Assembly: GCA_027605045.1 (NCBI GenBank)
Contig: JAQFWX010000019.1
Location: 372,001 to 436,000, forward strand
Direction: 5' to 3'
Source: Phallus indusiatus
Taxonomy: Eukaryota > Basidiomycota > Agaricomycetes > Phallales > Phallaceae
DNA length: 64,000 bases
Shown here: piece after piece, positions 1 to 12,552 of the stretch
Layout of the letters: every line of letters starts with the position of its first letter
Position numbering within the stretch: the stretch's first letter is position 1
Notes under the pieces: generated by a model
Told to the model about the DNA's origin: nothing
Databases searched by the model: none
Seen by the model: the letters and a program-made list of their open reading frames with translations, nothing else
Position numbers and translations under genes: made by a program

Positions 1-3000
1 TCAATGAAGGCAAACAAGCTCCCATTGGGAGAAAATGCACATATTTTCTTCTTAGAGAGGAGAAGACCAAATTTGCGGGGTCGACGTGACATTGTCAATA
101 ATTGAGTATTGAAACGACCGATGATCGAGTTTCTTTCCCGATCATATACGGTCCCTTCAACGTAGGTAGCAAAGGCAATATATCGTCCATCAGAAGAAAT
201 AGTGCTGAAACGACAGAGTCCCTCCGTGTCAGAGTCGTAGCACTCTGTCTTCACGTCATTTGTCTTGATATTCCAAATAAGAATCTGTCGAGCGGCGGGC
301 AAACACCCATAAATCAATTCTCCACCTGGAGAAAAAACAATATCGCTGACTTCGCCGCCCTTGGCCTGTGGCTGAGGTCTCAGTTTTTTTATTTGTTCTC
401 CAGTTTTATAATCCAGCAAAGTTATTTCGCCGTTAAAGAAGCCGCTTGCGATATACCTCTCGCGTGGAGAAAATGCAAGCGATGACACTAGAACTGAAGA
501 AGAATGTCTTTTCGCGATGCCAATTTCAGCAGGGGTATCGACAGATTGATCAATGTCAATGTTGAACAGCTGCGGAAATCGCGGAAGGTATTGCTTTGAT
601 ATGAATGAATTCCGAGATGCGAATGGTAAAGCAGAAAGATAAAGGTGTGGTGTGCTGCGTATCATCGCTTCTTTGCAAGTAAGGCCAAAATAACACGCGT
701 CCGACGCGCAAGTAGCCAAGTCACTGCCCGCATCCTAGGTTTTGATCAATCATTGGTGTAAACGATGCTTTTGAAGGAACGAACCTGTAACCAGTCTTTC
801 AAAATTGACATTGCTGAGCAGCCTTGCTCAATATCATTGAGAAGACTGAGTACCTCGAACCAGAATAGCAGTTTTTCCTCCATGAAAGCATGGATTTGCG
901 TGATAATGGCATTGGTAGGAGTTGAAGAGTAAAGATGTAATGCCCAAAAGCAGCATGCATAAAACAAATGCAAGGGGATGGCTGCTGTGACCCGCTTGGG
1001 GAGATCGGGTACGTCTCGATTGGATATATGCGAGGTTTCCAAGTTGCATATATTGAACCGTAACATCTTGTTCATTACATTTAAACATCCTAAAGTGAAA
1101 AAACCTTGGTCGCCGATGTAAATGTGATATCGACCATTACTATCGGCGAAAAAATCGAGAAGCGACGTATGAAGAGGTTGAATAGGGGTAAACAAATCAT
1201 TGACCCCACGGAAAAGAGCTCCAAATGGATATAGTACTTCTCGAACGTCCGAAATTGATTCTTGAAGAATATTCTGTAGGGCATCCACTGAAAGAGGTTC
1301 GCGTGCTATCATGATAGCAGAAACGATAGTCTTGAAATTTTCCACAAACTGAGGATCTTCGCACTCCCGTTGACTGGAAATTATATCCTCGTAGAGTTTG
1401 TGTAATGAAGATGATGAACTCGAAACGCAAGCCATCCATCGTTTTTCGACTATCGACGAATATCTAACGTCCGGATCAATATACCGACAAGCAGTGTCAG
1501 CCCATTGAAACAGCCCTTCAGCACGCTTTGCCAAAATTTGAGACCAATTTTTTTCTATCTTGTTCAGTGTCGGTGCTATCGGGTTAAGCCGATTTAAAAC
1601 GTAGCTTTGAATGTCAGAAAATGTTTCCTGCGGCGCAATATCGCTCATCTGTATGCATTGGGTGGTTGTCGGATTATCGCGTAGAAGCTCTATATCCTGT
1701 TCTGGACGGGAAGTAATAATGATACGATAATTGGCCGGTAGTTCTGAGCATTGGCGAAAGAGTAAATCCAAAATAATCGCCCGCTCTCTACGAGTTCCAC
1801 TTTCATCCAATGCATCAATGACAATAACAACAGGTCCGACCGTCACTACGTTTTTCGAAGGTTTAACAATCAGTTCGTCGAATTGTGTCACAGGATCCAT
1901 TGATGACCTGGTGGCAGTGTCCTGGATAACCTTCACCAAGCTTTCGCGCCACAATACATCGCTATCAGCCAATCCACGAGAAATAGTGCTGAAAAGAAGA
2001 TTGCATCGGTCTTTGTAAATTCGATTGAAGCAAAATAAGGATCCAAGTCGATTCTGTTTCTTGAATACTTCGGCGATCGTGTGTGCAACTGCCGATTTCC
2101 CAGTACCCGCTTGCCCACTGAGAACAAGTATTCGTTGGGGTACGTCGCCATTGACCCATTTCATGATCTTGTCGATTAAACGTAAACGAGTACCCGGTAA
2201 ACATCGTTTCTCGGAGATAAATCCAGCGTTCCGTGCATATGGTAGCTCGTTCAAAAGTATCAGATCCTCTGGACAGTATCAGTGTGAGTAATTCATAGCT
2301 ACATTCGAGTTGCACGAAACGAACTTGTCTCTGCAATAGTGTCCGCAATCCTAAGTGTGAGGATCCCGGTTTCAAGAGTGATAGAACTGGTAATCACACT
2401 CAAGTAATGATCCAACTTTTCGTTGAATGACTTAATTTTGTCATCAATTCTACCCCCTCTCCAGACGTTTCCAGCTGTAGAAAAAAGCTCGTTTGGATGA
2501 AGAAACTTAGTGAATGATTCGCTCTAACCTATGCTTCCAGCACAAAATTCTCTTATAAAATAAGCGCATTCAATCGTTTGTTGAACCAATAACAAGAGAG
2601 TCTTGTTTTGAGTAGTCGTCAGGTCATGGAGCCGTTCCGCATCGGTAATGTAATCGTAAACTTCTTTCAGCTTCTCACATAATTTTTGAACGCATTCGTT
2701 ACGGTCTTTGTGAGAGAGAATTTCCTAAAATCAATTCGTCAGTTATCCAAATATCAAACAGAAATCGAGTAGTACCTTTGGAATAAGACACAGAATGCTC
2801 CATGCCAATTTCGCATAAGGATTGAGCTTCAAAAAGATTAAGTCTAGGCCAAATCATCAAGGGTTATAACATACCGACGAGGCAGCGTCTATAACAGTCA
2901 TGAAACGCTTGAAGTGAGACAGAAATATGGACCAAGTATCATCTTGGTCATCAGTAGCTCTGGTGGATTTTCCCAGTGTAACGACCGGTGCTTGAGTAAT

Positions 3001-3657
3001 TGATTTCGAAGCCTCGTCTACCACGTTGAAAAGAACTGTGGATATTTTTTCGATGTTGAAGATTAAATGAGAGTCATCGGATATCTCTAATCTGCACGTT
3101 CCTGTATTTCATGCATGACGACAATGGAAACCAATACGAATGAGATAAGCTGACCAGAATGAATAAGATCTACAACTTTCTTTGATAACGAGCAGAGCTT
3201 CTCGGTAATGAACAAATGGATTTTCGTGACGGTGAAAGTAATCATCGCCCCTTCAGCGATACCCGCGATGTCTCTAATTTATGATTATGAACACAAAAAA
3301 TATACAGTATAGAGGCGACATACAATGTAATTGACTCATCCCAGTACACACAACTTCCGTTGAAATATTTCTTTATCGTTTTCGCTTTGCGTTTACCATC
3401 GTACTTGATCTCGACATAAAACTTGGTACGTCCGAGCGTCGAAACACGAGGATTAAGCAATTTTATGTCTTATCGAAAGGTTACGCGTCAGCATCAAGCG
3501 TTTTCGATAAGAGAACATAATAAGAACCTGAGATCCTAATGCCTTCGCTGTACGCAGTGCCACAACCAAAATTCAAAGTCACAAGTTTCAAACTTTAGCA
3601 CACGGCAGTGGGCACAAGTGACAAGACTGTGAAAATTACTTACAGCGCAATTGCCAT
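1..3657 (-). CDS. C2-NACHT-WD40 STAND NTPase (NLR-like), C-terminus beyond window
   Basis: NLR-like signalling NTPase of the kind expanded in agarics. Reading leftwards from ATG at 3657, short exons give a C2-like segment (FYVEIKYDGKRKAKTIKK near 3420-3360), then a helical region with FLSHFKRFMTVIDAASS near 2900 and a PYAKLAWSILCLIPK block near 2800. The main exon (about 2270-785) holds the NACHT core: Walker A GQAGTGKS near 2110, Walker B VVIVIDALDESG near 1820 and the sensor-like RIIITSRPEQD near 1710. A stop at 745 is not a real break. Removing a 50-nt intron (735-784, CAG/GTTCG to CTAG/GATGC) keeps the frame open into WD40-type repeats (VSSLAFSPRERYIASG, SDIVFSPGGELIYG, STISSDGRYIAFATY) that run off the window at base 1. 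Family knowledge suggests non-self recognition or programmed death, but the role here is inferred. N-terminal exon borders are the least certain part. Confidence 0.82.
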
Positions 3658-4091
3658 GATGAAACCTGTCTCTTGCTAAAAATACGCAAAGGGTGTGAAC
3701 AGAACAGAGGAGTACAATTAGTGCTAGTGACCTTACACGGTGGCGATGTTCCGCAAGCGGTTAGCGACGCAAGCGACAAATAAAAAATAGATCCGAGGGC
3801 ACCGATAATGTATGCTTTTGTTTGCGCATGTTTTTTATGATATTCAGCGTATATTACATCTACGGCTATAAGATGAATATTATCTTCTTTTGAACACTAC
3901 TATCTTTTGGTTTTTTTTTGATAATCGCCTTTTCCGTATTGCCTTTTCTTGTTTAAAATGTTTTTAAGTTATTATTCCATTTGTGCTTCGAACGCGGACC
4001 TCACATTTAAAGGACATATTATCTTGTATATATCTATATAACATATATTGGAGTAATGAAATAGACAGGGCGTGTTAAATCGACTAAAAAT
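3658..4091. other. Intergenic gap, divergent from no gene
   Basis: Short AT-rich stretch upstream of the NACHT-WD40 gene and downstream of the next minus-strand gene. It holds only short chance reading frames. It should contain the promoter of the NACHT-WD40 gene and the 3' end of its neighbour, but no motif stands out. Confidence 0.5.
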
Positions 4092-5102
4092 TTAGTGGGT
4101 GAAACGCGACCTCAACGCTCTGAAATTCTCCGTAATGTTATTCAAAATGCGAAGGTGCGCAGGCTCAGGCGGGTAAAGGTAATCATAGGGAGGGGGAGGT
4201 ATAAATGGTACGCCCCCTTCATCTTCATCTTCAGCCGATTCTCCCGAAGAGTCGGTGACACGGCTATGAGAGCTAGGATTGCCAAGGGGCGATCTCCCTA
4301 TGGAATAATGCTCGAAAGTCGGAATAGGGCTATGACTAGTGTACCGGGGCGGATGAGATTCATCCCAGTCATGGTCGTTGGGTCGAGAAGGTACGGAAGA
4401 ATAAGAACCATTCACGTCATTCGTGGTGGAACGCGAAGATGGCCTTCCTCGCGTTATTTCTGCATGGTTAGAGACTGGCCCACGAGACTCGATTCGGCCG
4501 CGACTTTGACTATGTGAAGAGGGTGCCCGTGAAACGGCTCGAGATATCGAGGAAAATTCTGCGCGGGGAGACTCAAAAGGAGGGGAAAGAGGGGCGGCAA
4601 TAGGAGCTGCAAGGAATTGCTGCGAAACCCAATGAACGTGTCTAGGTGGAGCCGGAAGGGGGTTGGAGTTCAAGGGAACGGAGCCAGGTTCATTCTGAAG
4701 CTCGAGAAACGTTTCGTAATTTCGTCCCCCAACCCAGAGCAAAGCTGACCTTATCCTGCGAACGTTAAATCTTGCTTCTTCCATTTGTATGAAGACACGA
4801 TCCAAGACGTAAATCTGGTCATTTAACTTCAATTTAGCATCTTGTATAGTTTGCACCTCGTCGCAGGTAAGGCGGGCCGTATGTATTGGAAACGCTCGCA
4901 CAACATTCTCGGCAAACTGATGGAAATCGAATTTTTCCATGGATCGATAAACAAAGGACCGTGGAGGAAATGTTCTGAAGAACCGATCAAAGTCGATGTT
5001 GGCGAGAGATTCGTAAATTTCTCCGAGAGCCTCTTCCATGGTGGGTCCAAGGATACCTTGTGATTGGGAATCAAAGGCATTATGAGGGATGTTCGACATC
5101 AT
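4092..5102 (-). CDS. Unrecognised protein with disordered Ser/Pro-rich C-terminal half
   Basis: Single-exon reading frame that I do not recognise. The frame is open up to an ATG at 5237, but the first 45 codons read like translated leader. The tandem ATGs at 5102/5099 (MMSNIPHNAF) look the better start, giving about 336 residues. The first 150 residues are folded-looking and acidic/aromatic (GEIYESLANIDFDRFFRTFP, KLKLNDQIYVLDRVFIQMEE), possibly a small helical domain. The rest is low in order: Ser/Arg/Pro-rich, then an acidic patch (SSGESAEDEDEGG) and a proline run (PFIPPPPYDYLYPPEP), ending in a short helical tail (ILNNITENFRALRSRF). No membrane segment or catalytic motif is visible. It could be a lineage-specific agaric protein. 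Length and composition favour a real gene over a chance frame. Confidence 0.55.
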   Translation of the reverse strand: MMSNIPHNAFDSQSQGILGPTMEEALGEIYESLANIDFDRFFRTFPPRSFVYRSMEKFDFHQFAENVVRAFPIHTARLTCDEVQTIQDAKLKLNDQIYVLDRVFIQMEEARFNVRRIRSALLWVGGRNYETFLELQNEPGSVPLNSNPLPAPPRHVHWVSQQFLAAPIAAPLSPPFESPRAEFSSISRAVSRAPSSHSQSRGRIESRGPVSNHAEITRGRPSSRSTTNDVNGSYSSVPSRPNDHDWDESHPPRYTSHSPIPTFEHYSIGRSPLGNPSSHSRVTDSSGESAEDEDEGGVPFIPPPPYDYLYPPEPAHLRILNNITENFRALRSRFTH

Positions 5103-6145
5103 CACTTGAGATAAAGATATATAACTGGGTGGTAATATGACGCAATATGAGTGTCGAAATGAAGGATTAGTGAACTTAACCGAGTTTTTGTGGTAATGGG
5201 GGACTGATGAATATTGAAGATAAGGGCGCCTGGGCACGAGTATTTATGCATTTGAACATGTGTGTCCCTTTTAATCAAGGATGACTGCAATGGACAAGAT
5301 ACGTTTCGTATGCGTGGACGTGCTAAAGCCGTTTTCAATTGTCCTCAACGGTCTTGCCGTCAGAGATGCATCCCACCAACACTATTTGGTAAAAGTCCAG
5401 ACGATCGGCAGGGCCAGAAGCGGCACAAGGTCCCGTCGCTTTTTAAAATTCTTTCACGCTTCTTGTTTAGCTTAATTAGATTAGGTTGAAGCTTTTGCGG
5501 ACAGCTCGGGGATTCCGCGCCGAAGGACGTATAGTCTTGTTGAACCTTGGCAAGGAACACGTGTTAGGATTGACGGCAGGCACAGCTTGAGGTCGTTGAC
5601 ATGTCTATTCCTCAGAGTTTATTTGAAGGATGAGCTGAGGACATTATCCTCTCCTTGAATTTTTTTATATCATCATTTCTGAAACTAAGAACAGCGCCTC
5701 CGCGGCTCTGATTGATCACTGAATTGACATAGTAAAATCACCCAGAACCAAGTCGATTTCAAATACAAAATATAAACCGTACCTTTGACCAATGACAGAC
5801 TGGACTCTTTCTATCGTAATTCGCATTCGCTAGTTCGCTAGTTTTCAATTCAACATGAATTTTGAATGAAATGGGTTCAGAATTTGAATACGAGGGTCGT
5901 TAGTAACGTCAGTTTACGCCACGCACTTCAAATCGTCTCCTCAGTAATTTTCCTTCAGCAGTCTTTCCCCTTCATTTTCTCGGTCTTGAGTTGCCAATGC
6001 GGTGAATGTCACTGAAAAGAAATCAGCGGAATCAACTCGCTTACCTAATTATATAAGCCTTCTCGCCGCCGTTGCCTTGTAACCTCGTAACCTTCCTCCA
6101 GTGTACCTCCACTACTAGACTTTATTTTCTCAGCAGCACTTGATA
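5103..6145. other. Intergenic region upstream of Rab GDI
   Basis: About 1 kb between head-to-head genes. Short frames around 5262-5560 overlap on both strands and lack codon or motif support. The last 100 bases before the GDI start are pyrimidine-rich, as usual for fungal promoters. Nothing else recognised. Confidence 0.5.
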
Positions 6146-7832
6146 ATGGATGAAACATATGACGTATGATTATGTTATATCCGAGCTACACACTCTCTTA
6201 TGCATGTTTATCTAGGTCATCGTTCTAGGAACCGGTCTCACAGAATGCATCCTCTCGGGATTGTTGTCTGTTGAAGGAAAGAAAGTCTTACACATGGATC
6301 GCAACGACTATTATGGGGGTGAAACTGCCAGTCTTAATTTGACCCAAGTTCGTGCTCATACAACACCCGTACTAACGTCGATATCGATGATCTGATCCGC
6401 CCCAACCTATTTGCAGCTGTATCGCAAATTCCGCCCCGGCCAAGAACCCCCAGCAGACTTGGGACGAGACAGAGATTATGCCGTTGACCTTGTTCCCAAA
6501 TTCATTATCGCATCGGGAGAACTGACCAAGATGCTCGTTCATACTGATGTTACTCGATATCTGGAATTCAAGCAGATCGCTGGTAGTTTCGTCTACCGTG
6601 ATGGAAAGATTTCTAAAGTACCGAGTACGGAATTGGAGGCGGTCAGGAGCCCTCTTATGGGCCTTTTTGAGAAGAGGCGCGCGAAGAAGTTTTTCGAGTT
6701 CTTGCAGAACTGGAAGGAGGAGGATCCGGCGACGCACCAGGGTAAGTCTGTCGCTATCACGATCTCGTTGTCAACTATGATTCATCTGAAACCTTTAATA
6801 GGAATTGATTTAGACAAAGATAACATGAAAACTGTTTACGAGAAGTTCGGCCTTGAGCCTGGCACCCAAGACTTTATTGGACATGCGATGGCCTTATATC
6901 TAGATGACGAGTAAGCGACCATTAGGGGAATTCTAATTAGCTGACCTATTACGTCTTATTAGTTACATCACCAAACCCGCCCGTCCTGCATACGAACGTA
7001 TTGTTCTTTATACATCCAGTATGGCTCGGTACGGCAAATCGCCGTACATCTACCCACTCTACGGTCTCGGTGAACTTCCGCAGTCTTTTGCCAGATTAAG
7101 CGCCATCTACGGAGGAACCTATATGTTGGACAAGAAGGTCGACGAAATTGTAGTAGACGGTGATGGTAAATTCGTCGGTGTCAAGAGTGGCGATGAAGTG
7201 GTGAAAGCCAAACAAGTTGTGGGTGATCCTAGCTACTTTGGTGCTGGAGAGAACGGCGGAAAAGTTCGTGTCGTTGAGGAGAAGAAAGTCGTCAGAGCTA
7301 TCTGTCTTCTCAAACATCCTATTCCGGGAACGGATGATTCCGATTCAGTGCAGTTGATTATACCTCAAAATCAGGTTAGCCGGAGAAACGGTCAGTATCG
7401 TTTGGTATGGTCTTTCGAACGTTGCCTGAATCAAGATGAACTAGATATCTACATCGCTATGGTTTCCTCAACACATAATGTCTGTGCTAAGGACATATAC
7501 GTCGCTATTGTCAGTACGATCGTCGAGACTGACAAGCCCGAGCTTGAGATCGCTCCTGGTATTAATCTTTTGGGACCTGTTTATCAAAAGTACGCCATTT
7601 CTATGTATATTGACAAGTCATCAAGATCTGATTATCATTTCCTAGATTCGTCTCCGTCACCCCCGTGTACGTACCAGTCTCCGATGGTCGAGCAGATAAC
7701 ATCTACATTACACGTTCTTACGACGCGACTTCTCATTTCGAAACTGTCGTTGATGATGTCCACGATGTATGGAATAGGATTGTAGGTTCAGAGTTGGTTC
7801 TGAAAAAGCGAGATGTCAATGTCGAAGCGTAA
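6146..7832 (+). CDS. GDI1: Rab GDP-dissociation inhibitor
   Basis: Extracts GDP-bound, prenylated Rab GTPases from membranes and recycles them through the cytosol. A short first exon MDETYD (6146-6163) is joined by a 52-nt intron to [15 protein letters not shown], the dinucleotide-like N-terminal fold of the GDI/REP family, then [14 protein letters not shown]. Exon 3 starts at 6417 ([18 protein letters not shown]). The Rab-binding block [20 protein letters not shown] and [12 protein letters not shown] lie at 7024-7130. Later introns follow RRN (GTCAGT donor near 7391) and VYQ (GTACGC donor near 7590). The last exon gives [19 protein letters not shown] and ends [10 protein letters not shown]. 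The deduced length of about 440-450 residues matches the family, and all key blocks are present in order. Single copy of a normally essential gene. It shares trafficking themes with COG7 and YIP1 in this window but is not linked to them in a cluster. Confidence 0.95.
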
Positions 7833-9731
7833 ATCATGATCAAGATGATCTATCCTACTAATTTTTTTTCTTTTTCTTTTTCATCTTCTCAGATACAAGT
7901 AGTAACCCAGCGGTAGTTTATAAGAAATTTTTGTAAGAAATAGTGAAATATAAAAGATGTTTACAAAAAACATATGCTGAAAGTTACTCGGGCTTTATGG
8001 GCAAATAAATAATAGCCTTCGACGCTGGCCTGGTACCTCTTTAGCGCCCAAACCTAGCTAGTTCGGCCTCCGTCATCATCGACTTTGTATCCACTTCATT
8101 TCTCTTCAGCGACCAAGGCAATCTGATTGAAAAGCAAAATTACGATACATTCTGGAGTCGGCGGAGGTAGGGCTGAATTGAAAATACTGGGAGGCTATGC
8201 TAGATTTTGTAAGCTGCATTTCGTCGCCAATATGATGTGTTTGTGTCCATACACAAGAAACTGAAGGTTTTTGGTTATTCCAGCGTACAAATTTTTTTAA
8301 AGTTTAAGCTGTGCGCAGTGATGAACCTTAGTTGTATTTGGACCGTTCGTTTACCTGATCACCGCATCGCTATCACTTATATATCACGTTTCCATGGACA
8401 TTCTTTATTTCGCTGAACTGTACGTATCAGTCGTTATACAAGGTGATCGACTGTCGCGCTGAAATTGATTACAAGTTGTACAGCTTATGACCAGAAGGAG
8501 TGAGCGATCTTGGGCCTGGTTCTTTTTGAAAAAATTATAGATGATCATCATGGATGCTCCTAAGCCCGAGATACGCGCATTGAGCTATATCTTTATCTTG
8601 TTGACGAGCTGTTTACGATGATAGGCGGGTTCTAATTCTCCTCATGTATATCAACTTATCACGGCTTACCCGTTGCTGATACCTCCAGAGAAAAACAATG
8701 TCTACTATTCGACAAGAGTATTGATCCAGCTTGGTCGACATAATCACCAAAATCAATCGTAGATTGACCGCTGTTGGGAGTTCCGGTACTACTCGGTTGC
8801 GAAAGGTGACATGTCCCAAAGAAAGGGACCATCTAATTTGGCGGGTTTATACATATGAGCGGGACATTTCCCATCGTCCCCAATCGCACAGTTATCCATC
8901 AACTGCGACCTAAATTGACTCATTTGAATTTCATCTAGTACCGTTCGGAGCTTTCAGTGTGGCTTACAATGATAGTATCCGTTGGTTCGGTTGATTAGGA
9001 TGAAAGCAGTGTGAAACAGTATGTGATATTTTATTACATCTTGCTTTGACCATGTTTCAGTGACATAGATTCCTTTTTTTAAATTGTGTTCGACCGATTA
9101 GGATCAAAGTAGACTAGTGTTTTTTTTCAGTCACTTGAGGCCCTGTAGGTTGTTTCCGAAAGGACTAAAAAACCAACTGTGTTTGAAAAAATTACATGAT
9201 GAACAGCGACAGATTGATGGCCGGCCTGCGGAACTGAATTAACAAGCAATAAACGGTTCTCATCAAATCAGGAGGGGGATAGATAAAAACCTGAAACTCA
9301 ATTATATTAAAGGAAATCCTAAAGAACATATTTTTGTCTTACTGTTGACAAGTTGAACCCAATGTCTAGGAAATGTTCACAACAGTGGGTGTCAGGTAAA
9401 TCGCCAGTAGTACTGCACGGAGCATCATTCTAACAAGGGCATACCTGCTCTATTCAAAGGATTTATATTCCCTGTGATCGAAAGATTCAATCTGCACACC
9501 GAGTATTTAGTCGAAACAACCCTAGTGGCGCGTTTATCAACGTGCCAAATTTCAATCTAAATTAAATTCCTTCCTTTCTTGACCCGCGTCTGAAAGATCT
9601 AAATCAGATTCAGCACCGCCTTTGTCTTTTATTCTTCTTCTTTCCACATAAGTAGCACACGGCGTTACGGGCTGCAGCTGAGCGATTTGGTGAACTGTCG
9701 TGTCTCTTTTCATTCACTATATCGGGAGAAT
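7833..9731. other. Intergenic region, no gene seen
   Basis: About 1.9 kb, AT-rich, with stops in every frame. The longest open stretches (near 8613-8913) are under 70 codons and show no motif. Two loosely similar short stretches containing GATTAGGAT lie near 8990 and 9098 and may be chance. Nothing supported. Confidence 0.5.
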
Positions 9732-12552
9732 ATGCCCCAACACAACCGTAAGGCATGCAAAGAGTGCAGGAGACTACGGCTAGGCTGCGATAGGTAAAGA
9801 TTGGTTTTTGAACGTGTAAGTTCGATGAAAACGAGACGACTTTATCAGGGAGATACCGTGTTATAACTGCAAAAGAAGGGGTTGTTCCTCAATCTGTCCT
9901 GACGGTAAGGGTCATCGAATTCTGCAACTTTTGGGGGCATCTTTGCTCACGTTTCCATTCTCAGGGACTCTGGAGAAGGGCGCTCGGTATGTTATCCACC
10001 GTGCACGCTTGCATGATAACGGTGACACTTACGAATATCTCTTTAAGATCACGAAGTACGATCATTATTGAGCTTCAGGAAACTATAGCTGAGCTGCGTA
10101 ACTGGAATTTCTTGCTGGAGGATGCTCTGCGTAAACTACAAGCTACAGTCTCGTCAGAGCCACATCCGCTGTTACGAGACCGAACGCCTTCAAAGCCTCC
10201 CCGGGATTTCAGCACGCCCGGGTCGGGTCAAACCCCTTCGTCTGATGCCCAAGAAGAGGAAATCCTTGACGCTCTTGGCAATTTTTCTATAGCCGGAGAC
10301 GGTGAAGCTTCTTTGCATGGCCCAACAGTCTTGGCTGAGGTAATGAAGATTTCCAAAAGTTGTCTGGTATATTGTGCCAATTCCGACTGATCCATTTTGC
10401 CAAAAGTATTCTATAAAGGAGAATCCTGCGCTTCTCTCTGATCTTATACTACACGCGGAACGACCGGAGAGTCCGATGTCTTTGCCGCCAGATATTATTT
10501 TACTCAGCGCGCTTTTCCCTTTTCCGCCTGAGCCTATACCACTCGAAAGACTAGACGACTTCCTCGGTCTTTTACCTCAGTACCAGACAGCACTGACACT
10601 TTCCCAATCATACTTCAACAACTTTTCTTGGTGGTAAGACATATTTCTCCCTCCACTTCGTCAGCTTCAACTAAAAAAAACTCTTTTGATGAGATATAGT
10701 ATAAATCCTGTTCCCCAAGACATTTTCACGGCTTGCGTTCTGGCTGAGTGCTATGATATCCATGGAGTGCCCGTGACATCGCTACGTCATATATCCCCAC
10801 ATATTCTTTCGATTCTTTTTATGGTTTGCGGATTGGGAAGTCTAGGGGATGTTAATAATGGTCATCGGTTTGTCGAAGCAGAAGAATTTCATACTATTGC
10901 TAGAGCTGCGCTGTGCATTCGACCTGTATACGAATACCCGTCATTGCATGCTGCACAATCAATGGTGAGTCTCTGCGGTCCACTTTCGAACTTTGCCTCT
11001 AATAGTCCAGTGTTTTTTAAGGTGATCATGCTGCTCTATCATATGTGCACCGAAAGGCGGAGTAATGGGTATATAATCGCCCTTTGGAGCGTACTGGGAC
11101 GCATGTGCGAAATGGTGCGTTTGCAAAAAACACGTTTCGCGTGTGAGAATGGCAAAACTGATGTATCATCACTGGCAGTTAAATTTAAGTAGGTCTGCTC
11201 TGATGTCATAAGACATTTTACAATTCAATTTGCCTGGTGGAATGGGTGACTTTTTGGGATATATTATTATAGATTTCGATCAGCGGAAATTTAAAAAAGA
11301 ATGTATCGAGCTGAGGCGGCTTGTGTTTTGGGAAATTATGAATTTGGACTCATGGTATGTAAGTATGTGTTGATTTTACTCATCTAATGCTTAGGCATGT
11401 GTGTCTGTGGGGCGTTTTGAAACATAAGTTATCTGTCCATAGGCTTTTGGCTCTGGACGGGCAAAATCGCTCAAGTTCAATGTCATTACATGCAACAAGC
11501 CTGTTGATCCCGATCAACATCTCGGCGGAGGATGTGAGTACATTCTTTAGGTGTGAATGCACCCATACCAACTGAGTTAAATTGACCATTCAACCCCAAA
11601 AAAACAGGGCATACGTGGAAACACAGATTTACTCAAGCGCTAGACAGTGTTGTAGATCGCGCTTTTAGAGACAAGGGGTCTACATATTCCTTAATTCAAC
11701 AACTCAATAGTGAACTATCGAATGTTCCTCAGCCACCTGCGATTGAATGGCCGGAGGATGCCACACGGCGAGCTTTGGTTTTAGGCGTACCGGTGGGAGA
11801 GCATAAACGAGCAATGCAAAGGTTTTTAGCCAAGGCATCAATCGAAACTGGTAAGATACATTTTGTTGTTAAAAAACGTCCGTTATAAGGAGATTCATCA
11901 ATGCTCATTCAGCTGGATTTTTTGTATAGGAATTTTGCATTTACATAGATGGTTTTTTCTGCAAGTGATTCGCGATAATCCGGGAAATCCATTCGAACAT
12001 CTATTTGCAAGTTCGGTTAAAACAGCGTTGGAAGCGTCATGCAAGCTCATTCGTGCGACACACGACATATACCGGTTCCAACACGTCAGTGCGGTCGCTT
12101 TTCGTACCCTGTGGACACATGCATATTCTGCAACAGTAAGCATGCTCTAATCCGATATGACTAAGTGATATATTACTGTGCGCTTAGATGGTTCTGGGAG
12201 CGTTCATTTCGGTATACCCTACGCTAGACGAATCGGTTGAAGCCTTAGCGTCTTTCAATTGTGCATACGAAATGTTTACAGCCATGGAGAAGAATCGCCT
12301 GACATCTATTAAAGCTTTGGTAAGCTTCCGGGATTTCATGGATTTATAGATAGATTGACATCTTATGAACGTCGATGACTGTCTCGGCTGTAGCATGTTC
12401 TTCGTCATTTGCAAAGTGGAGTACACCGAGCTCAATTATCCAGGAAGCCATCCTTCAGTACACATGATCTGGAAATGCTGGGTTTCTGGACGAATGTGCC
12501 CGATCCCTACAACAACCATTCTAATTCAACATCACCGCCTACTGTGACTTAA
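9732..12552 (+). CDS. Zn2Cys6 fungal transcription factor with fungal_trans-type middle domain
   Basis: Binuclear zinc-cluster DNA-binding regulator, presumably nuclear. The start MPQHNRKACKECRRLRLGCD at 9732 leads straight into the cluster. After a short intron the second half is REIPCYNCKRRGCSSICPDG, so all six cysteines are present. A short helical linker follows (IIIELQETIAELRNWNFLLE near 10060-10120), as in many such factors where it dimerises. The middle region (about 10480-12340) reads as several exons resembling the fungal_trans domain: LPPDIILLSALFPFPPEPIP, then DIFTACVLAECYDIHGVP, then LSILFMVCGLGSLGDVN. The final exon ends GFWTNVPDPYNNHSNSTSPP before the stop at 12550-12552. At least ten short introns are needed and not all borders are certain. 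Target genes cannot be told; no metabolic cluster adjoins it. Confidence 0.82.

Noticed and set aside
735..784. Apparent premature stop between the NACHT and WD40 parts
   Set aside because: A 50-nt GT-AG intron removes the stop and keeps the frame into the WD40 repeats.
5103..5237. 45-residue N-terminal extension of the 4092-5102 protein
   Set aside because: Composition changes abruptly at the tandem ATGs at 5102/5099, and the extension reads like translated leader; it remains possible.
7833..9731. Short frames such as 8613-8913 as genes
   Set aside because: Under 70 codons, overlapping on both strands, with no motif and no chain of good splice sites found.
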